Shown here: positions 18,813 through 27,761 of the stretch, one piece after another | How positions within the stretch are numbered: the stretch's first letter is position 1 | Layout of the letters: each line of letters opens with the position of its first letter | Source: Tritrichomonas musculus | Taxonomy: Eukaryota; Parabasalia; Tritrichomonadida; Tritrichomonadidae | Assembly: GCA_039105265.1 (NCBI GenBank) | Contig: JAPFFF010000031.1 | Coordinates: forward strand, 682,001 to 746,000 | Length of the DNA: 64,000 nucleotides | Direction of reading: 5' to 3' | The notes under the pieces: generated by a model | What the model saw: the letters and a program-made list of their open reading frames with translations, nothing else | The model's database searches: none | Told to the model about the DNA's origin: nothing | Program-made: the position numbers and the translations under genes

Positions 18813-19178
18813 TTTACCTAATCTTTGGTGAAAATTATCTTAGATCTTTGCACCAATTCACTAGAAAACGCATTGTAAAGCCTGCAATGATATTAAAATA
18901 GAATTTCTTTTGTAAACACTTGCTCAAATACTATTTTTTGATCATGAATTTACATAATAGTTGATGATCATCGATTTTTAAGTATTGCGCTATAAATTGA
19001 AAGTTCAGTAATATATGTTTTGGCTCGTATTGGAAACATTTTTTCACTTTTGATTGGAATTTTAGAGAATATAACTCAATAAATAAAGAAAAAAAAATAA
19101 TTGAAAAGAAGATTGTGTTTTTCACTTTTATCAGAATTTAATTGAGAAGTTGTCCCAAGCTTTTTGAATTCGACTTTA
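18552..19178. mobile_element. 627-bp Tc1/mariner-like element with 29-bp termini
   Basis: Perfect 29-bp inverted repeats at 18552-18580 and 19150-19178, beginning TAAAGTCGAATTC and ending CTTGGGACAA when read inward. If the outer TA is the target duplication, the element proper runs AAGTCG to CGACTT, as for TA-targeting Tc1/mariner families. The interior encodes a short decayed frame on the minus strand that resembles the end of a DDE transposase (separate entry). Identical termini suggest a fairly recent insertion although the coding part is mostly lost. Confidence 0.75.
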
Positions 19179-19542
19179 TTACTCTTTATTATCTCGAATA
19201 TTTTAGAACAAAATATTGACTTAATTTTTAAAATTAATTCTTTATGCTTTACTTAATTATTACTTTTTTATACATTTATATTTAAAGGCGAATAATATAA
19301 TGAGCATAATGTATTTTTTATTTAGAATCTCAATTTTCAAAGAAAGGCCAATATAATTGTGATAAATTTCAAGGATATTAAGATTTTTATATTTTATAAA
19401 AAAAACTTATATCATCATATTATACTTAATAAAAATATAAAAATTAAATAGATGAATGATTATTTCAATAAATTTTTAAACGGTTAGATTTACAGAGATT
19501 TTAATTAACAGAAATTTTGAATAAAAACGGTTTTGGTCCAAC
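19179..19542. other. AT-rich spacer, no gene seen
   Basis: Between the inverted-repeat element and the eL41 gene. Nothing recognised except the eL41 initiator-like motif at its end. Confidence 0.4.
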
Positions 19543-19549
19543 TCATTAT
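19543..19549 (+). promoter_or_regulatory. Initiator-like element TCATTAT of the eL41 gene
   Basis: Exact match to TCAYTWY with the presumed start A at 19545, giving a 10-nt leader. It supports transcription of this tiny gene. Confidence 0.55.
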
Positions 19550-19554
19550 TTAAA

Positions 19555-19632
19555 ATGCGCGGAAAGTGGTTGAAGAAAAGGATGAGGCGTCTAAAGCGAA
19601 AGAGGAGGCAAATGAGGGCCAAGGCTAGGTAA
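19555..19632 (+). CDS. RPL41: Ribosomal protein eL41 (25 residues)
   Basis: A 25-codon frame that reads MRGKWLKKRMRRLKRK then RRQMRAKAR and stops. This is the full length and the near-invariant sequence of eL41, the smallest eukaryotic ribosomal protein, a single basic helix bridging the two subunits. The G+C-richer codons (AGG, AAG, CGC) stand out sharply from the AT-rich surroundings. TCATTAT lies 10 nt upstream. Short-frame cut-offs of normal gene finders would miss it. I regard the identification as secure because length, stop position and residue pattern all agree. Confidence 0.95.
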   Translation: MRGKWLKKRMRRLKRKRRQMRAKAR

Positions 19633-20164
19633 GCAGCGTTTTTATCACTTTGATTTTTAGTAACACAGACTTTTAATAAAATTTTTTGATAACTTAAATT
19701 CAACTTTTATTATCTTTTTTTATATTTCTTTCTTTTTTTGTTTGACTTCTTAATGTGTGTTATCATCTTTCTGAAAAAAAATTGTGATTCAAAATTATAC
19801 TAAGATCTTATACACACACAAAAAAAAACAATTTTTGAAAAAGAATGACATTATCTATATGGAAATATTCATAGTATTTTAATATTGATTTAGTTATTTA
19901 AATGTAATTTTGTAAATATATGTAACATTATAATTCATAAAATCATAAATCAATCATTTTAATAGAATTAAAACAGTAGATTCCAAGTTTTAAAATGGTT
20001 ATTTAGCTTTTTCTGAAAGATACACTTCATAATGAAATATCCATTTTATTTATTTATTTTTTTTATTAAGGATAATAATTAATAATACACAATTCAAGAA
20101 TTAAAAACAAAATATAAGTGACCCGGAATTTCAAACAAACAAACAAACAAAAAATAAATTTAAT
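19633..20164. other. Intergenic 3' of eL41 and of the NEK1-type kinase
   Basis: AT-rich, with a short (CAAA)n tract at about 20134-20153 and a CACACA tract at about 19813. The words GTAAGC and TAACACAG just after the eL41 stop resemble splice sites but are not needed (see rejected). No gene seen. Confidence 0.4.
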
Positions 20165-22498
20165 TTAAACGTCATTCAACGTTTCTTCACAAACAACAAG
20201 TTGTTGAATGAGCTTGTAGTATGATAATTCATCAGGAGTCGAAAGAATTTCATGAATTTTCTTATTCGCATCAATTTCATTCATTTCATCGTTTTCAACA
20301 ACAATAAATCTGTAGATTTCGATAAATTTATCAAGTCCAAGACCTTTTTCGATGAATTGCCTAATAGCTTCAACTCTATAAGAAAGCGAATCCCTATCAG
20401 TAACAGATGGAAGTTTGATTTCTTTTCCACCGAAATAAAATATACCAGGTTCAGCAGGTGATTCGTCTTCAGAATCATCATCAGAGTCGTTATTAAGCAA
20501 ACTTGTATCACTGGTTGCAATAGAAGTTTGATGTTTTGAAGTTGCAGCTTTCTTTGAGCTATCAAATGCACTTTTGTTCATTTTTTTACTCTCATTCAAA
20601 GGAACTGGTTGATCCAAAATTTGCTTGCACATTGTTGCAAGAGAGTGAAAATCATCTTCTGAATCGTAATCATCGTCAGAAAACTTGATTAAGTCAGCCA
20701 CATTCTCATCTATTCCAGTATCAGAATCATCATCTTTCTTACTGCTCTTACTAGGTTTTTCTTTTGGCTTTTCTTCTTGCTTTGGCTTGGGTTTTGGAGA
20801 AGATAAAGGTGACGGGTTCTTTCCTTTTTCTTCTTGTTTTGGCTTTGGTGATGATGCAGGAGAAGATTTCTTGCTTTTTTCATCGGAAGTATTTGTGTCA
20901 ATTTTTATCTCAACTTTACCAATTTGTATTACATCATCGCTTTCATTCTTTTGCTTTTTAAGTTCAGCTCTTCTTTTTGCCATTAAAGCTCTGAGATTTT
21001 CTTGCTCTTCTATTGCTTTTGCCGACCTTCCTGGTCTTCTAGTTCCTTCCATATCTGGCTTCTTTGTTGAATTTCCTTCTGAAGCGAATTTAACTGATGA
21101 CTTTTGATTCGTAGAACTTATATTGTTACCTGAATTTGGCTTTTTACCAAGACTACTTCTGTTTGAAATATTACCTTTGACACTTTTGAAAGGAGCATCC
21201 ATATTTTCAAAATTATTTTTAAATTCTTTGTATTCTTTTTGATGTTGTATAAATTGTTCTCGTTCTTTACTTCGCTTTTTACTATTTTCTTCAACCTCAT
21301 GGCGTTTTTTCTCGTATATTTCTTTTTCTCGCTTTTCTTCTGCTTCTTTTTTCTGCTTAAACTCTTTTTGTGCTGTTCTTTCAGCGCGATAAGATGCATT
21401 TTTCTGTGCAAGCATTGCTTCAGCTTTTGTCATTGATTGATCATTATGATTTGCGCTAGCATTATGCCTTTGATTTTTTGAAATTGTGTCAGCTGACCGA
21501 GTTCTGTTGCTGATTTTATTTGCTGAACGCCGTTCTTCTCGAATAGCTGGTACATTATCTTGATATTTTTCCAAATTTTCATCGTTATTAGTATTATTTT
21601 CATTATTATTATCTTCTTTATTTGATTTTTTACTATGAATAACTGTATGACTGAACTCTATTTTTAGAAGGGTTGTATCAAGCAAGTTGCTGATTCGTTT
21701 TCGGATAAAATCATAATTTAATATCTGATGAATTCGAGGGCGCTTTTTAGGATCTTTTTGAAGGAGAACATCAACAAGATTACGAAGATCTGAGCTATAA
21801 AAACTTGGAATTGGCGAATGCTTCGAACGTAAAATTTTCATGATGAGACCATTCATACAATTCGAGTCAAATGCATGCTGCAAAGTACAAATTTCATATA
21901 AAACACATCCTAAACTCCATATATCACTTTTTTGATTGTAATTTTTACCTTGACATATTTCAGGTGACAAATAATATGGTGTACCAATTGCTGTTTTAGA
22001 AAGTTGCGTTGTATGATCAAGCACTTTGGCAATTCCAAAATCACCCATTTTTACAACACCATTACTTGTTAAAAAGACATTTTGGCATTTAATATCACGA
22101 TGCAATATCTTTCTATCATGAATATGCTTAAGTGCAAGACAAATTTGAACAAACCAATTAAGGATTTTATCTTCTTCAAAGTGTTTACCATTAGCATTTT
22201 GGATTTGCTCAAATAAGTCACCGTTATCAGCATATTCCATTACAATATTTAAGATATTTTCCTCAACGAAAGAACCTTTATAGCTGATAATATTTGGATG
22301 GTGCAAGGTAGATAATATTTTCACTTCTTTCCAAGCATCTTTTTGTTCCTGGACAGTTAAATTTGATAAAGCGATTTCTTTGACGACAACTAACTCACCA
22401 TTTTGTTTAGATTTGCAAAGGATTGCACGACCATAAGCCCCTTCTCCAATTACCTTTTTAACTTCAAGACAATTCTTTGAATTATACTCAATGGACAT
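20165..22498 (-). CDS. NEK1-type NIMA-related protein kinase
   Basis: 777 residues from the ATG at 22498, where MSIEYNSK begins; the open frame upstream lacks kinase sequence. Kinase domain at about 11-270: Gly loop GEGAYG (18-23), K40, HRDIKCQN with D135, DFG with D153, and activation segment GTPYYLSPE. A basic, Lys/Glu-rich coil (about 350-470) follows, then acidic Ser/Asp clusters, then a C-terminal segment (about 700-777) including EKGLGLDKFIEIYRFI and YYKLIQQLVV. That segment matches the C-terminus of animal NEK1 (LGFEKFFEVYEKI and LYAKILHLV). NEK1 acts at centrosomes and cilia and in DNA-damage signalling, so a basal-body or flagellar role is likely here. All catalytic residues are present. 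A minus-strand TCAAATT lies 22 nt upstream. Confidence 0.9.
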   Translation of the reverse strand: MSIEYNSKNCLEVKKVIGEGAYGRAILCKSKQNGELVVVKEIALSNLTVQEQKDAWKEVKILSTLHHPNIISYKGSFVEENILNIVMEYADNGDLFEQIQNANGKHFEEDKILNWFVQICLALKHIHDRKILHRDIKCQNVFLTSNGVVKMGDFGIAKVLDHTTQLSKTAIGTPYYLSPEICQGKNYNQKSDIWSLGCVLYEICTLQHAFDSNCMNGLIMKILRSKHSPIPSFYSSDLRNLVDVLLQKDPKKRPRIHQILNYDFIRKRISNLLDTTLLKIEFSHTVIHSKKSNKEDNNNENNTNNDENLEKYQDNVPAIREERRSANKISNRTRSADTISKNQRHNASANHNDQSMTKAEAMLAQKNASYRAERTAQKEFKQKKEAEEKREKEIYEKKRHEVEENSKKRSKEREQFIQHQKEYKEFKNNFENMDAPFKSVKGNISNRSSLGKKPNSGNNISSTNQKSSVKFASEGNSTKKPDMEGTRRPGRSAKAIEEQENLRALMAKRRAELKKQKNESDDVIQIGKVEIKIDTNTSDEKSKKSSPASSPKPKQEEKGKNPSPLSSPKPKPKQEEKPKEKPSKSSKKDDDSDTGIDENVADLIKFSDDDYDSEDDFHSLATMCKQILDQPVPLNESKKMNKSAFDSSKKAATSKHQTSIATSDTSLLNNDSDDDSEDESPAEPGIFYFGGKEIKLPSVTDRDSLSYRVEAIRQFIEKGLGLDKFIEIYRFIVVENDEMNEIDANKKIHEILSTPDELSYYKLIQQLVVCEETLNDV

Positions 22499-22877
22499 TA
22501 ATAATTTAAATAAAAAAATTTGAAGAGATTTTTGGCACTTCGTTAACAATATCACAATTAACCATGTTTATAAAAACGTTTTTTTAAATCCTTCTATCTA
22601 TCCAAATAAATAAGATTAATAAAACGTTTCTCAGAAATGATTTCTGTATGATGAACCAAGTTTGATATTTTATCTCTATATGAACTATGCAGGATTTATA
22701 AAGTATATTAAATTGAATTTAAATTCAATTTCGTTATTGATATCATAATGCCTAATTCTCAAACTAAGAATATATTTTATATATAAATTATGTATTATAA
22801 AATATATTTAACATTTTTTTGATAAGATATTTAAATTTTAACTAAAACAGTTTGAGTATCATTAAAAAGTGACCATA
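22499..22877. other. Divergent promoter region of the NEK1-type and Nup155-like genes
   Basis: About 380 bp, AT-rich. On the plus strand TCATTAA has its A at 22861, 17 nt before the ATG at 22878. On the minus strand TCAAATT lies 22 nt before the kinase ATG. No gene inside. Confidence 0.45.
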
Positions 22878-25484
22878 ATGATTACAAAAGCAAAAAGCCA
22901 AGAGATTAACCTTGATAATTTTTTAAAATATTCGAGCTTAATTCCAACCAATGAAATAAAAGCAGCGAAACTCAATCATTTTTCATTCGAAAAAGTAAAT
23001 TTACCAAATCAAGTTAAATTGCTAATTAAAGTTACGAATCCCGATTCAATTAATAGCGGAAGCATTATATTTCAAGGCGAAGAACTTTTCTGGATTTCTT
23101 CAGCAGTGAAAATAGTTTTATTTAATCCTAAAAAAATATCAAATGTAAAAGAATACGATATTGACTATCCTGTTCAAATAGTGTTTTCTTACAATTTATA
23201 CATAATTTTATCGCATATTAATTCGTCTGTTACGCTCCTCAGTTTTACTTCAAGTTTTTCTCAAATGTTTCAAAAAGAAAAGGAGGATTACAATTACATT
23301 AAAAACAAAGCAGGCAATTTAAATTCTGATCAAAATTCACAAATGCTTAGATCAGTTCCATCTTCTTTTGGCATTACTGCAGCTCAAGAAAATTTTATTG
23401 GATGCAATGATGGAGTTATCAGAACATATCAAATTGTTGGCCATTGGCCTGATTCAAATTTTTTTATCCGAAATGCAATTGTTAATAACTCTTTTAACCC
23501 TCTAAAAAAAAAAAATCCTATAATTTCTCTTAAAAGAGCTGGAAATTTTTTATATTCGCTTGATGCATCATATAGCTTGTCTGCATACATAATTTTAAAT
23601 GAAAATCAAATTACACCTGCTGATGCACCTATTAGGCTATCAGGTAAGTATTTTAGTATGACTCCTTTTAAAAATTCAGTGATATTAACAAGGCAATCTA
23701 CTGAAGGTATCAACTGTAAAACTCTACTTGTATCAACTGTTTTAGATTCAAAAAATTGGTATAGAGTGAGAAAAGATGGAGTAATCGTAAGCAGAGACTT
23801 TAAGTCAGACTGTACACTAAAAAAATTTAGATCAAATCATAGCATTGTTTATTATCTTAATACTCCTCTTACAGAAGGCGATGGCGCGTTATGGCCAATT
23901 AATTACAAAAAATTAGAAAATACAGTGATAATTTATCTTGATTATAAACAAAGCGAATTGAATTTTTTTGAATGCGATGTTAAAAATGGTGATATTGTTG
24001 TTTTTGCTTATAATGATATAAAGCCTATTCCATTCATTGATATGAACAAACAAATCATACCTTTTTCTGTAATTGAAAATAAACAGAATTCTGTTCAATT
24101 CTACTATAAAAAAGATGGAGAAGAAAAATCTATTTCGGTAAAAACCATAGAATTTGTAATCAATGAATTTGATGATAACAAAGAAAGTGAAATTAATAAT
24201 GATGAAAAATTGAATAATAAAAACACCTGTTTAGCCATTCTTGAAAGTTATAGTGTTTGCCCATTTAAAAGCTTTGGCATATCTTCTATAACTCATTCAA
24301 TTTGGAGTAGTCTTGGATCACTTTTCTGTATCATTGAGAGCACTCCACCTCATTCTGGGAAACTTTTAACGATGCAATTTGGTATAAATCCGACAGCAAT
24401 TTTACAAGGTATATCTGGTCGTATATATGCTTATACAACGAATGATAGATCACAGAATGATGATTCAACAGATGATACAACAAAATCCAAAATTAGTGAT
24501 TTTTCAAAAATCCCAAATAACATTCCAGAATCGGTTCATATTTTCACTTCCGAGTGCTTATTAAAAGTTAGTCTCAATAATCAATCAAGCTATTTTCAAC
24601 GGGTTGCTTGGAATTCTATCATCCATCTCTCACCTTACTGGATGAAAAAAGCTTCAGTTAAAAATATATCTGATTTCTGCGATATGCTTCAGCTAGAATT
24701 AAAATTCTGTCCAGAAACTGATACAATTAATAAATTTACTAAAAATCTCAAGAAGAATTGTAAAGAAGAAGAAGTTCCATCACAAAACCGAATTCGTGCT
24801 TTGATTAAAGATTATAACTCAGTTAAAAATGAGGTAACTAACTTTAATAACAATAAAAATTCGCAAAAACCAAAAACGCCTAAGCAACATCAACAAAAAG
24901 AAAAAATTACCAAAGCTAATTCTAACTTTATGACAGAACAACAAGATACAGAGAAGGAAATCAGATCATTTTATGATGAATTTAAATCTATCGCCCAAAA
25001 AAGAAATATACACTTAATGAAAGAATTTGTCAATAAACATGCTCTTGTACCACTACATCAACAACAGTTACAATCAGTATCATATCCACAATCACAAGTA
25101 AATTCTGAAAATATAGAACTGAATGAAGAAGAAACTCTAGAAAACAATGAACAATTTAGTCAATCAGCTGCACTGAGCCAAAAAGAACCAGCAAAGCCAA
25201 TAAGCTTTTTTGGCAGATTAAAAATATTGCTTTTTGGACAAATGGAGGCTGATACAGATGATTCAGAAGAAATTGTTTCACAACCAGACACACAAACTCA
25301 ATTTGCGCCTCAAACAATATCTCTACCAGATATTACTGCCAGAAGATATCAGATTGACTGCCTCTCTACATGGATTGGTGATGAAATAAATAATCTTATA
25401 GAAGATGAAGAATCTTCTGAATATCTTGAATGCCTGGCTAACATTCAGGAAGGTTTGATGAACATTAATGTTATTTTTGAATAA
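22878..25484 (+). CDS. Nup155/Nup170-like nucleoporin (tentative)
   Basis: 868 residues from ATG 22878 (the open frame begins at GTG 22869). The N-terminal about 550 residues are beta-rich and follow the Nup155 propeller by eye: EELFWISSAVKIVLFN near 75, SVPSSFGITAAQENFIGCND with VIRTYQIVGHW near 160-190, and NFLYSLDASYSLSAYI near 235, which parallels NILYTRSEKGVIQVY of Nup155. The C-terminal part is helical with a Lys/Gln/Asn-rich linker (about 650-690) and a short acidic region. Nup155-family proteins are inner-ring scaffold nucleoporins. The length is about 500 residues short of Nup155, so most of the alpha-solenoid would be missing. Another propeller-solenoid coat protein such as a Vps subunit is possible. 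Confidence 0.5.
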   Translation: MITKAKSQEINLDNFLKYSSLIPTNEIKAAKLNHFSFEKVNLPNQVKLLIKVTNPDSINSGSIIFQGEELFWISSAVKIVLFNPKKISNVKEYDIDYPVQIVFSYNLYIILSHINSSVTLLSFTSSFSQMFQKEKEDYNYIKNKAGNLNSDQNSQMLRSVPSSFGITAAQENFIGCNDGVIRTYQIVGHWPDSNFFIRNAIVNNSFNPLKKKNPIISLKRAGNFLYSLDASYSLSAYIILNENQITPADAPIRLSGKYFSMTPFKNSVILTRQSTEGINCKTLLVSTVLDSKNWYRVRKDGVIVSRDFKSDCTLKKFRSNHSIVYYLNTPLTEGDGALWPINYKKLENTVIIYLDYKQSELNFFECDVKNGDIVVFAYNDIKPIPFIDMNKQIIPFSVIENKQNSVQFYYKKDGEEKSISVKTIEFVINEFDDNKESEINNDEKLNNKNTCLAILESYSVCPFKSFGISSITHSIWSSLGSLFCIIESTPPHSGKLLTMQFGINPTAILQGISGRIYAYTTNDRSQNDDSTDDTTKSKISDFSKIPNNIPESVHIFTSECLLKVSLNNQSSYFQRVAWNSIIHLSPYWMKKASVKNISDFCDMLQLELKFCPETDTINKFTKNLKKNCKEEEVPSQNRIRALIKDYNSVKNEVTNFNNNKNSQKPKTPKQHQQKEKITKANSNFMTEQQDTEKEIRSFYDEFKSIAQKRNIHLMKEFVNKHALVPLHQQQLQSVSYPQSQVNSENIELNEEETLENNEQFSQSAALSQKEPAKPISFFGRLKILLFGQMEADTDDSEEIVSQPDTQTQFAPQTISLPDITARRYQIDCLSTWIGDEINNLIEDEESSEYLECLANIQEGLMNINVIFE

Positions 25485-26047
25485 TTATTATATGTATATA
25501 GAAATTTTATATAAAGATTAATAATACCAAATAACTATTTTCGATTAATATTATTTAACATTACTAGTTCTATGAATTATAAATGAATATTCATCAATAA
25601 GTATAAATGAGCCGTGCTTATTGCAGTTGATCCTACCTTTCCTATATTATGATTATTTGCTTTATGCAAAAAATAAGCCACACATAATCATTTATTTAAT
25701 GATTTATAAATCTAATTTCTAAAATCAATTGGTTTAAAAGTAATAATCTCCTTAATCTATATGAAACTAATAAATTTAATTTGACCACACTTTAATATAC
25801 CTTAAACTCTTTTTGTTTAATCAATATATACAGACAAAAATAATGTATATTTCAATATAAGTATGCTTTTTTATTTTATATATAATATAAAAAGCTTCAT
25901 TTAATCGAGATTTTTTGAAAGCTTTATCCAATGTGCTATTTTTATTTTTTATTCATCACTTGTAGCAAGAGAGATTGTGTCTCAGCTTTTTGAGAGAACT
26001 AATAGAAAAAAATAAGAAGAAAATGTAGAAAAAAAAAAAAAAAAAGG
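25485..26047. other. Gene-poor AT-rich spacer
   Basis: No coding frame. It ends in an A run at about 26029-26045 that abuts the inverted-repeat element. Confidence 0.4.
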
Positions 26048-27241
26048 AGAGGTACGGAAACTCTAATTCCTGGACAAATCAAATTTAATATTATCATATT
26101 ATAAATAATATAAAACATATAATATATATATAAAATTTAATTAAATTTTTACAGATAGATTTTAAAGATAAACAAATATTAATAATTTGAAGCAAACTTT
26201 CACAAAAAAAACAATAAACTATAGAATATAAAAATTTTCAAAAATAAACTTTTTTTAAAAATAAATCAGGAGAGAATAAGAATATTTGACTTTTAAATCC
26301 TTATAATTTCATATGAATAAAAAAAAATGATTTTATCATTAAATTTTTTTTTTCGATCTGATATATTTATATATGTAAAAAACAAATAAAATAAAAACAT
26401 TTATTTATTTTTATGAATGATATTATTTCATTTAATTGCATGTTTTCTAAAAAAAAATAGTGTTTTTTATATATATATATATAATTCCTTTTGAGCTTTC
26501 ATGCTTTTCATTTGTTCCAAAAACATCAAATATCATTTGAACGATTAAAATTCATTTTTATGCTTGTTTCTGAATTATTCTTTTGGCCAATAATAATTTT
26601 TAATATCATGATTTACATTGATTGTTATTAATTTATCCGATTTTTCTTTTAATAGATTTCATTAGGGTCGAAGACCTCAGATTTCTTGTTTTAAATTTGC
26701 AATTTCTAAGATCAATTTATTTTTTAACATGAAATTATACTCATTATTTCTTTAGTTTTCAATGATTTACAAATAATATCATTTTTTTGGAAATATCTTT
26801 ATTTAAAATCTATAAAAATTTAATATTTTCTCAAATATAATTAGATATTTGTGTTTATAAAATTTTTGTAAAATAAAAATATACGATAAGTCCAGGAATG
26901 AAAGATTTTTTGCATTCTCAAAACATCACATCACCAAAGATTTCATAAAAAAGGTTTTTTCTTAATAAAAAAAGATTTTTTATCATTTTGAGCTCTTTTT
27001 TCTAACATTGTAGTTAACACTAATAGATATTTTTTTAAAATTAATGTTGTATTGAGCGTTTTAGAAAATAGTAATATTTTGTCATTTCTTTTAAATTTAG
27101 TTATAATTTATTTTTTTCATATTAACATATTTATACAAAATTTAAATTTATATAAAATTTAATTTTTTTATTTAATATAATAAGATAATTTCATTTTTAC
27201 ATTTTTCATGAATTCTCACAAAAGTTAGTTTCCATACCTCT
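26048..27241. mobile_element. 1.2-kb AT-rich element bounded by 15-bp imperfect inverted repeats
   Basis: AGAGGTACGGAAACT at 26048-26062 recurs as its reverse complement with one mismatch at 27227-27241. A second inverted pair lies inside: ATTCCTGGAC at 26067-26076 and GTCCAGGAAT at about 26890-26899. No protein is encoded. The AGAGGTRCG start resembles the 673-bp element at 17.9 kb, so both may be non-autonomous members of related families. A clean target duplication is not evident, which lowers confidence. Confidence 0.45.
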
Positions 27242-27761
27242 AAAAAAGGCCAAATTTAAAAAAACGCTAGAAACTTCCCAAACTTATATATTTGTTTCAT
27301 GATCATATGATTAAGAAAATATCTAAATTTGGTGGGAATTATTGAGTTGGATTTTTTTTTATCATCATTTTTTTGGAATTTGAATTTAAAATAATTATAT
27401 CCTGTTATATATTTAATTTTCATATTATTATATTAAAATCATTAGTTTATAACTATATATAATATATAAAAATATAATAATAATAAAGAAATATTTATTA
27501 TTCATCAGTGAATTGATGGAAAAAATTTAATACAATTTTAGAAAAATAGAAGATCAAATTTCCTTGTTATTTTTAATTCAATAAAACTTTTTCAATACAT
27601 TAGAATTCTATAAAACTCATTCATTAATATTGCATTTATTAAAATAACAGCATTACTTCAAATCAGCAAATAATTAATTGATAATATAAACCTTTGAAAA
27701 ACCAATTCAATAATTTAATTGTTTACAAATTCAAAGAAAAAATAAAAAAATTATCTTATAA
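27242..27761. other. Spacer upstream of the polytopic membrane protein
   Basis: AT-rich with no coding frame. TCAAAGA has its A at 27733, 29 nt before the ATG at 27762, a candidate start site. Confidence 0.4.

Noticed and set aside
18931-19125. 64-codon minus-strand frame inside the 627-bp element
   Set aside because: Possibly a decayed transposase N-terminus, but I see no helix-turn-helix text I could defend.
19629-19668. A possible mini-intron after eL41 (GTAAGC ... TAACACAG)
   Set aside because: eL41 already ends at its canonical 25th residue just there; splicing would add unrelated residues.
20685-21107. 140-codon plus-strand frame opposite the NEK1-type kinase
   Set aside because: Antisense to the Ser/Lys-rich linker; the sense frame carries the kinase and the NEK1-like C-terminus.
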